From Lachnospiraceae bacterium (GTDB lineage: Bacteria > Bacillota > Clostridia > Lachnospirales > Lachnospiraceae), in the NCBI GenBank assembly GCA_021205385.1, contig JAJPXQ010000091.1, positions 1 through 50,207 of the forward strand: DNA of 50,207 bases, in the 5' to 3' direction. Positions 9,458 to 18,088 of this stretch are shown piece by piece. Position numbers and translations under genes: made by a program. Below the pieces are notes generated by a model that saw only the letters and a program-made list of their open reading frames with translations, was not told the DNA's origin and did no database searches. Each line of letters starts with the position of its first letter. The stretch's first letter is position 1.

Positions 9458-10342
9458 ATGTATAGTTATCACTTCACAGAATGGCTTGCGCTGTTTTACT
9501 TCTATTGTATTTTCGGCTGGTGCTTTGAATCGACCTATGTGTCATTGAAGGAACGTCGGCCTGTAAACCGCGGTTTTATGAAGGGACCCTGGCTGCCCCT
9601 GTATGGAAGCGGCGCCGTTCTTATTCTTTGGCTGACGCTGCCGTTCCAGGAGACGCCCATCTTAGTGTATCTGGTCGGGGCGGCGGGAGCTACGGTGCTT
9701 GAGTATGTGACCGGCGTCGTGATGTTGCGGCTTTTTAAGGTGCGTTACTGGGATTACAGCGATCAGCGTTTTCAGTACAAAGGGCATATCTGCCTGTCGT
9801 CCACGATTGCCTGGGGTTTCTTAAGTCTCCTGATGGTGTATGTGGTGCATGGACCGGTGGCCGGCGTTGTGCTTGGGCTTCCGGAGGATGTGTCTTCCGT
9901 GCTTACCTTTGTAGTCACGGTTCTCATCGTGTATGATTTCCGCGGCGCGCTGAAGGAAGCGCTCGATCTGCGCGATCTGCTGATTCAGGCGGAGCAGCTG
10001 CGCGCGGAGGCGGAGCAGCGGCTGGAGGAGAAAAAGCGTGTTCTTGAGGCGGCGGCGACGTTTTCCGAGGCTGCAGCCAGGGAGACGATCGCGGAGAAGC
10101 GGGAGCAGCTTACTGGCCGTGTGGAGAAAAGCGCAGAGGGCCTTCAGGAAAAAAGGATGCAGCTTACGGACAGGACCGAACAGGAGCTTGCCGAGCTGCG
10201 GGAGCGTGCAAATCAGCTCATGGAACGGCTGGCGAAGAGTACGGATCAGCTTCGCAGGCGGAATCCTTCGCTTCGTCCGGAGCTGCCGGAGCTCAGTATG
10301 GAGGAGCTGCGGCAGCGGATTCGAAAGCTGAGAGAAAAATAG
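9458..10342 (+). CDS. PF06541-type membrane protein with a C-terminal coiled coil
   Basis: Polytopic membrane protein, 294 aa. The first ~170 residues resemble the 'putative ABC-transporter type IV' family (FGWCFESTYVSL, NRGFMKGPWLPLYGSG, LEYVTG, WDYSD). About five membrane segments lie within residues 8-165. Residues ~170-294 are a long, highly charged Glu/Arg/Leu heptad-like coiled coil facing the cytoplasm. The biochemical role of this family is not established and no ATPase belongs obviously to it, although an ABC exporter pair follows 25 bp downstream. GAGGTG next to the purB stop supports ATG 9458; it is probably the third gene of the pur transcript. Confidence 0.75.
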   Translation: MYSYHFTEWLALFYFYCIFGWCFESTYVSLKERRPVNRGFMKGPWLPLYGSGAVLILWLTLPFQETPILVYLVGAAGATVLEYVTGVVMLRLFKVRYWDYSDQRFQYKGHICLSSTIAWGFLSLLMVYVVHGPVAGVVLGLPEDVSSVLTFVVTVLIVYDFRGALKEALDLRDLLIQAEQLRAEAEQRLEEKKRVLEAAATFSEAAARETIAEKREQLTGRVEKSAEGLQEKRMQLTDRTEQELAELRERANQLMERLAKSTDQLRRRNPSLRPELPELSMEELRQRIRKLREK

Positions 10343-10367
10343 AAGGGTGACCTGAGGGAGGAAGAAT

Positions 10368-12104
10368 ATGATTAAGAAGCTGCTGGCGCACATCGGTGAA
10401 TATAAAAAGGATTCGCTACTGGCGCCATTTTACGTGACGATCGAGGTCATTCTGGAGGTGATGCTGCCGATCCTGATGTCCAGGGTGATCGACAATGGCG
10501 TGTCTACCGGAAATATGGGTTATGTAGTCCGGACGGCGCTGCTGATGCTGGCAGCGGCGATGTGCGCGCTGGCGGCGGGCGTACTGTCCGGCAGACACGC
10601 TGCGCGGGCAGCCATGGGTTTTGGCCGGAACTTAAGAAAGGCGATGTACGACAATATTCAGGATTTCGCTTTTCAGAATATCGATCGCTATTCGACGGCA
10701 GGCCTGGTCACGCGTATGACGACGGATGTGACGAACGTGCAGAACGCCTACCAGATGATTGTCCGCACGCTGGTGCGCTCGCCGATCATGATGCTGTCGG
10801 CGCTTGCCATGTGCATTTACATCAATCCGAGCCTGTCCGTGATCTATATCGTTGCGATCATTTTCCTGGTCAGCGTGCTGGCCTTTATCATGACGCATTC
10901 GTTCCCGATTTTTGACAAAATGTTTAAGGGCTACGATCGACTGAACGCGAGCGTGCAGGAGAACCTGACCGGTATCCGCGTCGTGAAGTCTTTCGTGCGC
11001 GAGGATTATGAAAATAAAAAATTCTGCGACGCGACGGATAATCTGAAAAATCTCAGCATCAATGCCGAAAAACTGGTTATTATGAATATGCCTGTCATGC
11101 AGTTTACCGTTTATACCTGTATCCTGCTGGTCTCCTGGGTCGGAGCGCGGCTGATCGTCGTGCACGGTTCCATGACGACGGGACAGCTCATGAGTCTTTT
11201 CACCTATACGACGCAGATCCTGATGGGATTGATGATGATTTCCATGGTGTTCATCATGGTGACGATGGCACGGGCCTCCGGAGAGCGTATCGTGGAGGTG
11301 CTCGATGAGAAAAGCGCTCTTACAAATCCGGAGAACCCGCTCTATGAAGTGAAGGACGGCGCGATTCAGTTTGAGCATGTGAATTTTTCCTACAGCGGCG
11401 ATGCCGATAAATGTGTTCTGCGCGACATCAATCTCGACATTCACGCGGGCGAGACGATCGGCGTGATTGGAGGAACCGGAAGCTCGAAGTCGACGCTTGT
11501 GCAGATGATTCCGCGTCTCTACGATGTCCTTTCCGGTTCGGTAAAGGTCGGCGGCAGGGATGTGCGGGAGTACGACCTTGAGACGCTGCGCGACGCGGTA
11601 TCGATGGTGTTGCAGAAAAATGTTCTCTTCTCCGGGACGATCCTTGAAAACCTTCGCTGGGGGGATAAGAACGCCAGCGAGGAGGACTGCAAAAGAGTAT
11701 GTCGTCTGGCACAGGCGGATGAATTCATCGAGAAGCTGCCGGATGGTTACAATACTTATATCGAGCAGGGCGGCACGAACGTGTCCGGTGGGCAGAAGCA
11801 GCGCCTGTGTATTGCGCGCGCTCTCCTGAAAAAGCCGAAGGTGCTGATTCTCGATGATTCGACGAGCGCAGTTGATACGCACACGGACGCATTGATCCGG
11901 AAGGCCTTTGCGGAGGAAATTCCGGATACGACAAAGCTTATCATCACGCAGCGTATTTCCTCTGTGGAGGATGCGGATCGGATTATTGTGCTTGATCAGG
12001 GGCAGGTCGTCGGCTTCGGGACACATGAGGAGCTGCTTGGGACCAATGAAATTTACCGCGAAATCTACGAACTTCAGAAGAAGGGAGGGGACGACGATGA
12101 GTGA
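10368..12104 (+). CDS. ABC exporter subunit with degenerate ATP site (half-transporter A)
   Basis: Type IV (B-family) ABC half-transporter, 578 aa: six-helix membrane domain (residues ~15-310) fused to a nucleotide-binding domain. The ATPase is non-canonical. Walker A reads GGTGSSKST, with Ser in place of the usual Gly before Lys. The residue after the Walker B Asp is Asp instead of the catalytic Glu (LILDDSTSAVD). The switch His is Gln (IITQRISS). The signature NVSGGQKQR is intact. This matches the degenerate half of heterodimeric exporters such as TM287/TM288, where the partner hydrolyses ATP. The substrate is unknown. GAGGGAGGAAG precedes ATG 10368. The stop overlaps the next start by 8 bp. 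Confidence 0.93.
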   Translation: MIKKLLAHIGEYKKDSLLAPFYVTIEVILEVMLPILMSRVIDNGVSTGNMGYVVRTALLMLAAAMCALAAGVLSGRHAARAAMGFGRNLRKAMYDNIQDFAFQNIDRYSTAGLVTRMTTDVTNVQNAYQMIVRTLVRSPIMMLSALAMCIYINPSLSVIYIVAIIFLVSVLAFIMTHSFPIFDKMFKGYDRLNASVQENLTGIRVVKSFVREDYENKKFCDATDNLKNLSINAEKLVIMNMPVMQFTVYTCILLVSWVGARLIVVHGSMTTGQLMSLFTYTTQILMGLMMISMVFIMVTMARASGERIVEVLDEKSALTNPENPLYEVKDGAIQFEHVNFSYSGDADKCVLRDINLDIHAGETIGVIGGTGSSKSTLVQMIPRLYDVLSGSVKVGGRDVREYDLETLRDAVSMVLQKNVLFSGTILENLRWGDKNASEEDCKRVCRLAQADEFIEKLPDGYNTYIEQGGTNVSGGQKQRLCIARALLKKPKVLILDDSTSAVDTHTDALIRKAFAEEIPDTTKLIITQRISSVEDADRIIVLDQGQVVGFGTHEELLGTNEIYREIYELQKKGGDDDE

Positions 12105-14013
12105 GAGGACCTTCAAAGGCCCGGGACCACGGATGAGCGGCACTTCGAAGAGCCGGACGCCGGGAAAGACGCTGAAACGACTGCTCGGCTATGTATGGAA
12201 AGATTATAAATTGCAATTTGTATTGGTGCTGATCTGTATTGCGATCGGTTCGCTGGCCGGCGTCGTGGGAAACCTTTTCCTGAAGAGCCTGATCGATGAC
12301 TATATCACGCCGCTCCTCTCGCAGTCAAGCCCGGACTTTGCGCCGCTGATCCGGGCGCTGCTGACGATGGCTTGCATCTATTACGCGGGCGTGCTGGCGA
12401 CATATAGCTACAACCGGATCATGATCAACGTGACGCAGGGCACCTTAAAGACGATCCGGGATGAGATGTTCACGCATATGGAGCGTCTGCCGATCAAATA
12501 TTTTGATACACACACGCATGGCGATGTAATGAGTTGCTATACAAACGACACCGATACGCTGCGTCAGATGATCAGCCAGAGTATTCCGCAGCTGATCAGT
12601 TCGGCGGTGACGGTTATCAGCACTTTTATCTCCATGCTCATCCTGAGCCTGCCGCTGACGGCCCTTATCGTGGTGATGATTTTCGTCATGCTGAATGTGG
12701 TGCGCACAGTCGGCGGAAAGAGCAGCGCGTACTTTATTAAACAGCAGAAGTCGCTGGGGCGTGTCAATGGCTACATCGAGGAGATGATGGAGGGTCAGAA
12801 GGTCGTCAAGGTCTTCTGCCACGAGGAGGAAGCGATCAAAAACTTTGATGTGCTGAACGATGATCTGTTTGACAGCGCAAAGAATGCGAATACTTTCGCG
12901 AACATTCTGATGCCGATCATGGGAAATCTGGGCTATATCAACTATGTGCTGACGCTGGCCCTCGGCTCGGTTCTGGCGATTACCGGGATTGGCAGTATGA
13001 CGCTCGGCACGCTGGCCTCCTTCCTGCAGCTTACGAGAAGCTTTAATCAGCCGATCACACAGATTTCGCAGCAGTTCAATTCGATTATCATGGCGCTGGC
13101 CGGCGCGGAGCGGATCTTTGAGCTGCTTGACGAGCCTGAGGAAGAGGACCATGGTTATGTCTCACTTGTAAATGTGAAGGAAGAGGCGGACGGCACGCTC
13201 ACGGAGACGGCGGAGCGCACCGGCGTCTGGGCCTGGAAGCACCCGCACAAGGCGCTCGGCACTGTCACCTATGAGAAGCTCGAGGGCGACGTGGTGCTGG
13301 ACGGCGTGGATTTCGGCTATACGGATGACAAGATCGTGCTGCATGATATAAAGATGTACGCGAAACCCGGGCAGAAGATCGCCTTCGTCGGCGCGACCGG
13401 TGCGGGCAAGACGACGATCACGAACCTGTTGAACCGTTTCTATGATATCCAGGACGGAAAGATCCGTTACGACGGCATCAATATCAATAAGATCAAAAAG
13501 CCGGAACTGCGGCGCGCGCTCGGGATCGTGCTGCAGGATACGCATCTCTTTACCGGAACGATCGCCGACAACATCCGTTATGGCAAGCTTGACGCGACGG
13601 ATGAGGAGGTCGTGGCGGCGGCAAAGCTCGCGAACGCCGATTATTTCATTACGAGGCTTCCGGACGGTTACAATACCATGCTGAGCGGCGACGGCGCCAG
13701 TCTGTCCCAGGGAGAGCGCCAGCTTCTGGCCATCGCGCGGGCGGCGGTCGCGGATCCGCCGGTGCTGATCCTGGACGAGGCGACTTCCAGCATCGATACG
13801 CGCACGGAGACGATTGTACAGGACGGCATGGATCGACTGATGAAGGGGCGGACCGTGTTTGTCATCGCACACAGACTGTCTACAATCAAGAATTCGGATG
13901 TTATTATGGTTCTGGATCAGGGCCGCATCATCGAGCGGGGCAATCATGAGTCCCTGATCGCGGAGCGCGGAAGGTATTATCAGTTATACACGGGAGCTTT
14001 TGAACTTTCATGA
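12097..14013 (+). CDS. ABC exporter subunit with canonical ATP site (half-transporter B)
   Basis: Partner half-transporter, 638 aa. Start ATG 12097 follows AGGGAGGGG and lies in the end of subunit A; a longer frame reaching back to 11908 only reads through that gene. The membrane domain (~40-350) is followed by an NBD with fully canonical motifs: GATGAGKTT Walker A, VLQDTHLFTG Q-loop, LSQGERQLLAIARA signature, VLILDEATSSID with catalytic Glu, and IAHRLSTI with the switch His. An insertion between the membrane domain and NBD (around LLDEPEEEDHGYVSLVN) makes it longer than most homologues. With subunit A it should form one heterodimeric drug/lipid-type exporter. It is coupled by ATGA to the following phosphatase. 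Confidence 0.94.
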   Translation: MSERTFKGPGPRMSGTSKSRTPGKTLKRLLGYVWKDYKLQFVLVLICIAIGSLAGVVGNLFLKSLIDDYITPLLSQSSPDFAPLIRALLTMACIYYAGVLATYSYNRIMINVTQGTLKTIRDEMFTHMERLPIKYFDTHTHGDVMSCYTNDTDTLRQMISQSIPQLISSAVTVISTFISMLILSLPLTALIVVMIFVMLNVVRTVGGKSSAYFIKQQKSLGRVNGYIEEMMEGQKVVKVFCHEEEAIKNFDVLNDDLFDSAKNANTFANILMPIMGNLGYINYVLTLALGSVLAITGIGSMTLGTLASFLQLTRSFNQPITQISQQFNSIIMALAGAERIFELLDEPEEEDHGYVSLVNVKEEADGTLTETAERTGVWAWKHPHKALGTVTYEKLEGDVVLDGVDFGYTDDKIVLHDIKMYAKPGQKIAFVGATGAGKTTITNLLNRFYDIQDGKIRYDGININKIKKPELRRALGIVLQDTHLFTGTIADNIRYGKLDATDEEVVAAAKLANADYFITRLPDGYNTMLSGDGASLSQGERQLLAIARAAVADPPVLILDEATSSIDTRTETIVQDGMDRLMKGRTVFVIAHRLSTIKNSDVIMVLDQGRIIERGNHESLIAERGRYYQLYTGAFELS

Positions 14014-14669
14014 GAAATACAGTAATTTTTGATATGGACGGGACGCTGCTGGATACGCTGGAGGATATGTATCTGAGTACGAATGTAGTGCTTACAGAGG
14101 CAGGCTTTCCGCCGAGAACCAGGGACGAGGTAAGGCAGTTTGTCGGGAACGGCTCGCGCGTACTGATGCGCCGTTGCATCGAGGGCGGCGAAGCAAATCC
14201 GAAGTACGAAGCGTGTCACGCGGCGTTTCAGGAGTATTATCATACACATCTGAATGACCACACGACCCCCTATCCGGGAGTCGTGTGGCTTCTTGATACA
14301 CTGCGTGAAGCGGGATACCCCATGGCGATTGTCTCGAACAAGACAGACAGCGCAGTGAAGGATCTGAACCGGGATGCGTTTGGCGATCGGATACCGGTTG
14401 CAATCGGGGCGCAGGACGGCGTGCGGAAAAAGCCGGCGCCGGATACGGTTTATGAAGCCATACGCAAACTGGGCGTCAAAAAGGACGCCTGTGTTTATGT
14501 GGGGGATTCCGAGACAGATCTGGAGACGGCGGCGAATGCCGGAATTCCCTGTATCTGTGTCTCCTGGGGATTCCGGGGGAGAGCTGCGCTTGAGAAGCTT
14601 GGCGCGGAGCAGATCGCGGATACAGCACAGGAGCTTCTGGACATTCTGAAAGAATACGCGGGTGAATGA
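14010..14669 (+). CDS. HAD-superfamily phosphatase, Gph/PGP-like
   Basis: Cytoplasmic HAD hydrolase of subfamily IA, 219 aa. Motif I is FDMDGTLLDT (nucleophile and acid/base Asp near residues 8 and 10). A helical cap follows, then motif II SNKTD, motif III Lys in RKKPAPDTV, and motif IV VYVGDSETDLETAANAG. The order and spacing resemble phosphoglycolate phosphatase and related general phosphatases; the true substrate cannot be read from sequence. It overlaps both neighbours by four bases (ATGA), so it sits in the middle of a coupled run of five genes. Confidence 0.88.
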   Translation: MRNTVIFDMDGTLLDTLEDMYLSTNVVLTEAGFPPRTRDEVRQFVGNGSRVLMRRCIEGGEANPKYEACHAAFQEYYHTHLNDHTTPYPGVVWLLDTLREAGYPMAIVSNKTDSAVKDLNRDAFGDRIPVAIGAQDGVRKKPAPDTVYEAIRKLGVKKDACVYVGDSETDLETAANAGIPCICVSWGFRGRAALEKLGAEQIADTAQELLDILKEYAGE

Positions 14670-15580
14670 AGATGGGACGGATGAAGAATAATCTGCTGCT
14701 CATTCTGACAGCATTGATCTGGGGCTGCGCCTTCGTCGCGCAGAGCGTCGGCATGGATTATGTTGGCCCCTTTACCTTCAATACGGTGCGCTATATCATT
14801 GGTGCGCTGGTGCTGATTCCGGTGATCCGGCTGGTGGATCACATGGAGGAAAAAAACGGGGAAACACCGGAACAGAGGCAGGAAAGGATTGGCGATAAGA
14901 AGACTTTAATAAAAGGCGGCGTCTGCTGCGGCATTGCACTGGCGGTCGCGAGCAGCCTCCAGCAGTGGGGCCTTCTGTTCACGACGGTCGGCAAGGCGGG
15001 CTTCATCACGGCGATGTATATCGTGCTTGTGCCGATTCTCAGCGTTTTCCTCGGAAAGAAGCTGCGGCTGTTGATCGTGCCCTGCGTTGCGTTGGCGGTC
15101 GCAGGACTTTATCTGTTGTGTATGACGGAGGGTTTTTACCTGAATATCGGCGATGTTTTTGTGATTGCCTGCGCCTTCGTCTTTTCGATTCATATTATGG
15201 TCATTGATCATTTCTCTCCGCTCGTGGACGGCGTAAGGATGTCGGCGATCCAGTTTCTGACCGCCGCGATCGTCTGCGCGGTGCCAACGCTCATGTGGGA
15301 GACTGCGACGCTCGACCAGGTGCCGGCGGCCTGGAAGCCGATCCTCTACGCGGGCGTTATGTCCTGCGGCGTGGCCTATACACTGCAGATCGTCGCCCAG
15401 AAAAACGCCGACCCGACGGTTGCCTCGCTGCTGATGAGCCTCGAGTCTGTTTTCTCCGTGCTGGCGGGCTGGGTGCTGCTGGGGCAGGCATTGAGCCTGC
15501 GGGAGATGCTCGGCTGCGTGTTGATGTTCGCCGCGATTGTGCTGGCTCAGTTGCCGGAGAGAAAAGACGGCCTGACATGA
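14666..15580 (+). CDS. EamA/DMT-family transporter
   Basis: Integral membrane protein of the drug/metabolite transporter superfamily, 304 aa, with ten predicted helices in two EamA repeats. Repeat one starts LLILTALIWGCAFVAQ; repeat two ends LESVFSVLAGWVLLGQ, the typical repeat-closing segment. A hydrophilic insertion of about 25 residues (EEKNGETPEQRQERIGDKK) lies between helices 2 and 3. The family exports or imports small metabolites; the substrate is unknown. ATGA overlaps couple it to the HAD phosphatase before it and hemW after it. Confidence 0.9.
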   Translation: MKMGRMKNNLLLILTALIWGCAFVAQSVGMDYVGPFTFNTVRYIIGALVLIPVIRLVDHMEEKNGETPEQRQERIGDKKTLIKGGVCCGIALAVASSLQQWGLLFTTVGKAGFITAMYIVLVPILSVFLGKKLRLLIVPCVALAVAGLYLLCMTEGFYLNIGDVFVIACAFVFSIHIMVIDHFSPLVDGVRMSAIQFLTAAIVCAVPTLMWETATLDQVPAAWKPILYAGVMSCGVAYTLQIVAQKNADPTVASLLMSLESVFSVLAGWVLLGQALSLREMLGCVLMFAAIVLAQLPERKDGLT

Positions 15581-16677
15581 AAAAACCGCTGGAGCTATAT
15601 ATTCATATTCCTTTCTGTGTGCGGAAATGTGATTACTGTGATTTTCTGTCCGCGCCGGCGGATGAGGAGACGAAGGAGCACTATGTCTCGCAGCTGCTGG
15701 AAGAGATCCGGCAGAGCGCGCCGCTTACGCGGGAGTATGAGATTACGACGGCCTTCATCGGCGGCGGCACACCGAGCATTCTTGCGGCGGAGCAGATCGG
15801 TCGTATCATGGAGCTTCTGCGGGCGCAGTTTGCCTGGCGGGAACAGCCGGAGATCACGATCGAGGCCAACCCGGGGACGCTCTCCGCAGAAAAGCTGGCC
15901 GCTTATCGCAACTTTGGTATCAATCGCATCAGCCTGGGGCTGCAGTCCGCGGACGATAAGGAACTTCAGAGGCTGGGGCGTATTCACAGCTGGGAGCAGT
16001 TTCTTACGAGCTTTCAGCTCGCCCGGGAAGCCGGTTTTACCAATATCAATGTGGATCTTATGTCGGCGCTGCCCGGCCAGACGGCGGCCGACTGGAGACG
16101 CACGCTCGAAAAGGTGCTGGCGCTGGAGCCGGAGCATATCTCCGCCTACAGCCTGATCATCGAGGAGGGCACACCCTTCTATGAGCGCTATGCGGAGCAC
16201 CCGGAGCTTTTACCCGATGAGGATGAAGAGCGCCGGATGTATTACGATACGAAGGAAATCCTGGCGGCGTATGGATATGAACGCTATGAGATCTCCAATT
16301 ACGCAAAAAAGGGCTATGCCTGCCGCCATAATCTCGGCTATTGGGAGCGGACGGATTATAAGGCCTTTGGCCTCGGTGCCGCGTCCCTGCTGGATAACGT
16401 GCGCAGCAGCAATACGCGGGAGATGGAAGCGTATCTGCGCGGCGAATTTGCCGGGACGAGCGAGAACTTAGGCAGGAAGGACATTCGCGAGGAATATTTC
16501 TTTCTTGGCCTTCGCAAGATGGAAGGCGTGGATCCCGGGCCGTATCGGGAGCACTACGCCCCGCTCTTCGCGAAGCTGGAGGAGCAGGGTCTCCTGGAGG
16601 AGAGCGGGGAAAAAGTCCGCTTGACTGACCGGGGGATCGATGTGAGCAACTACGTGTTCGCGCAGTTCCTGGAGTGA
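15577..16677 (+). CDS. hemW: HemW, radical-SAM haem chaperone (formerly HemN-like)
   Basis: 366 aa from ATG 15577, which overlaps the EamA stop; the reading frame extends upstream to 15295 but only within that gene. The radical-SAM cluster motif is HIPFCVRKCDYCDF (Cys14, 18, 21). GGGTPS and the HNLGYW motif near residue 250 identify HemW rather than true coproporphyrinogen oxidase HemN, which lacks HNxxYW and has one more N-terminal region. HemW binds haem and hands it to target proteins. It closes the five-gene coupled run begun by the ABC exporter. Confidence 0.92.
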   Translation: MKKPLELYIHIPFCVRKCDYCDFLSAPADEETKEHYVSQLLEEIRQSAPLTREYEITTAFIGGGTPSILAAEQIGRIMELLRAQFAWREQPEITIEANPGTLSAEKLAAYRNFGINRISLGLQSADDKELQRLGRIHSWEQFLTSFQLAREAGFTNINVDLMSALPGQTAADWRRTLEKVLALEPEHISAYSLIIEEGTPFYERYAEHPELLPDEDEERRMYYDTKEILAAYGYERYEISNYAKKGYACRHNLGYWERTDYKAFGLGAASLLDNVRSSNTREMEAYLRGEFAGTSENLGRKDIREEYFFLGLRKMEGVDPGPYREHYAPLFAKLEEQGLLEESGEKVRLTDRGIDVSNYVFAQFLE

Positions 16678-16688
16678 ACGACATGCCA

Positions 16689-16717
16689 TTGAAAACAGAG
16701 AGCGAATGTGGTATTCT
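16689..16717 (+). promoter_or_regulatory. Candidate promoter for the DUF4143 ATPase
   Basis: TTGAAA (16689-16694), a 17-bp spacer, TATTCT (16712-16717). The -10 box runs into the first 46-bp palindromic repeat, so a protein binding that repeat would block the start site. Confidence 0.55.
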
Positions 16718-16759
16718 AAAAGAAATTCAGGGAAGAATATACCAAAATATCTTTTAGAG
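16714..16759 (+). repeat. 46-bp palindromic direct repeat R1
   Basis: Begins TTCTAAAAGA and ends TCTTTTAGAG. About 37 of 46 positions match R2 at 18029-18074, with no length difference. Each copy is itself an imperfect inverted repeat with 10-13 bp arms around a GGGA-containing centre. R1 lies just before the ATPase gene and R2 just after it. Confidence 0.85.
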
Positions 16760-16767
16760 GTGATTGG

Positions 16768-18027
16768 ATGAACAGAGAAATAAAAAGAGATTATTATCTC
16801 GGGCAACTCATTCGCCGTATGGATAATGGCCTGATAAAAATTGTTACAGGAATTCGCAGATGTGGGAAGTCCTATTTGCTGCGCACGTTGTTTAAAAAGT
16901 ATCTTCTTGAACAGGGGATTGCGGAAGATCACATTATAGAAATGGCGTTTGATCTGTATGATAATATGGAATTCCGGGATCCGAAGCGGTTCTATCCCTG
17001 GGCCAAAGAGCAGATGAAGGACGAAGGAAAATACTATTTTCTGCTGGATGAGATTCAGCTTTTAGATGAATTTGTGAGCGTGCTCAATGGGCTTGCTGAT
17101 AAGAAGAACTGTGATGTATTTGTGACAGGAAGCAACGCGAAGTTTTTATCCAGAGATATCGCCACAGAATTTGGCGGTCGTGGTGATGAGATTCATATGT
17201 ATCCATTGAGCTTTTCCGAGTTCATGAGTGTGTATGATGGACATTATTATGACGGCTGGAATGAATATATCACGTATGGCGGAATTCCCATTGTTGTACT
17301 GGCTGAAACGGACGAGCAGAAGATGGCGCTTCTGGACAATCTGTTAAAAGAGACGTATATCAGGGACATTGTTGCCAGAAATAAGCTTAGAAATATTGGA
17401 GAAATGGAGAGATTGCTGGATATTCTCTCGTCAGCGATCGGCTCTATGACCAATCCGAATAAGCTGCAGAAGACCTTCCGGAGTGTGAATCAGTCAAAAA
17501 TTACGGCGACAACGATAACGAAATACATTGGGTATCTTGAAGATTCGTTCCTGATTGAGGAAGCAAAGAGATATGATATCAAAGGAAAATCCTATATTGG
17601 AACTCCCATGAAATACTACTTTATGGATACAGGACTTCGAAACGCGAGACTGAATTTCCGGCAGATGGAAGTAAGCCATTCCATGGAAAATGTAATCTAT
17701 AATGAATTAAGAAAAAGGGGGTTCCATGTTGATATTGGCAACTTAACGGTTGTGGAAAATGACAAAAACGGAAAGCCGGTAAAGAAACAGCTGGAAGTCG
17801 ATTTTATCTGTAACAAGGGTTCAAAGAAGTATTATATTCAATCGGCGTACACGCTTGAAACAGAGGAAAAGCTGACACAGGAAATCAGGCCTTTTACCAA
17901 AATACATGATTCGTTTAAGAAGATCATCATCACATCCAATACACCGAAACCATTTTATAATGATGATGGAATTCTGATGATGAATGTGTTTGATTTTCTT
18001 TTAAAGCCGGATTCATTAGAAATATAG
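16768..18027 (+). CDS. DUF4143-type AAA ATPase (first of three)
   Basis: 419 aa, AAA_14 ATPase joined to a DUF4143 C-terminal region. Walker A is GIRRCGKSYLL near residue 31 and Walker B YYFLLDEIQLL near 90. The C-terminal part has LEVDFICNKGSKKYYIQSAY. Its position matches the PD-(D/E)XK nuclease-like core of the family, but the usual ExK is replaced by IQSA, so nuclease activity is doubtful. Function of the family is unknown; some are thought to act in mobile-element or stress modules. GAGGTG precedes ATG 16768. Its AT-richer codon use differs from the flanking core genes, and it is bracketed by R1 and R2, which suggests acquisition as a cassette. Confidence 0.85.
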   Translation: MNREIKRDYYLGQLIRRMDNGLIKIVTGIRRCGKSYLLRTLFKKYLLEQGIAEDHIIEMAFDLYDNMEFRDPKRFYPWAKEQMKDEGKYYFLLDEIQLLDEFVSVLNGLADKKNCDVFVTGSNAKFLSRDIATEFGGRGDEIHMYPLSFSEFMSVYDGHYYDGWNEYITYGGIPIVVLAETDEQKMALLDNLLKETYIRDIVARNKLRNIGEMERLLDILSSAIGSMTNPNKLQKTFRSVNQSKITATTITKYIGYLEDSFLIEEAKRYDIKGKSYIGTPMKYYFMDTGLRNARLNFRQMEVSHSMENVIYNELRKRGFHVDIGNLTVVENDKNGKPVKKQLEVDFICNKGSKKYYIQSAYTLETEEKLTQEIRPFTKIHDSFKKIIITSNTPKPFYNDDGILMMNVFDFLLKPDSLEI

Positions 18028-18028
18028 T

Positions 18029-18074
18029 TTCTAAAAGATATTCGGGGATAATTTGCCAAAAATATCTTTTAGAG
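18029..18074 (+). repeat. 46-bp palindromic direct repeat R2
   Basis: Second copy of R1. The arms match perfectly over 13 bp (TCTAAAAGATATT and its complement near the right end). A TATAGT box (18024-18029) abuts its left edge at nearly the same place as the -10 box on R1. It lies only 14 bp before the ATG of the MoxR remnant, so it may also act as that operon's operator. Confidence 0.85.
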
Positions 18075-18088
18075 AAAAAGGAGAACCA

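Noticed and set aside
11908-12096. N-terminal extension of ABC subunit B upstream of ATG 12097
   Set aside because: It reads through the end of subunit A in another frame; ATG 12097 has AGGGAGGGG and gives a normal start.
10632-12143. 503-codon open frame on the minus strand
   Set aside because: Antisense to the ABC exporter, His/Arg-rich with no family pattern; typical shadow in GC-rich genes. The same applies to the long antisense frames over dnaE, the VWA gene and clpB.
15295-15576. N-terminal extension of hemW
   Set aside because: Arg/Gly-rich translation of the EamA gene in another frame; ATG 15577 overlaps its stop and begins the HemW motif.
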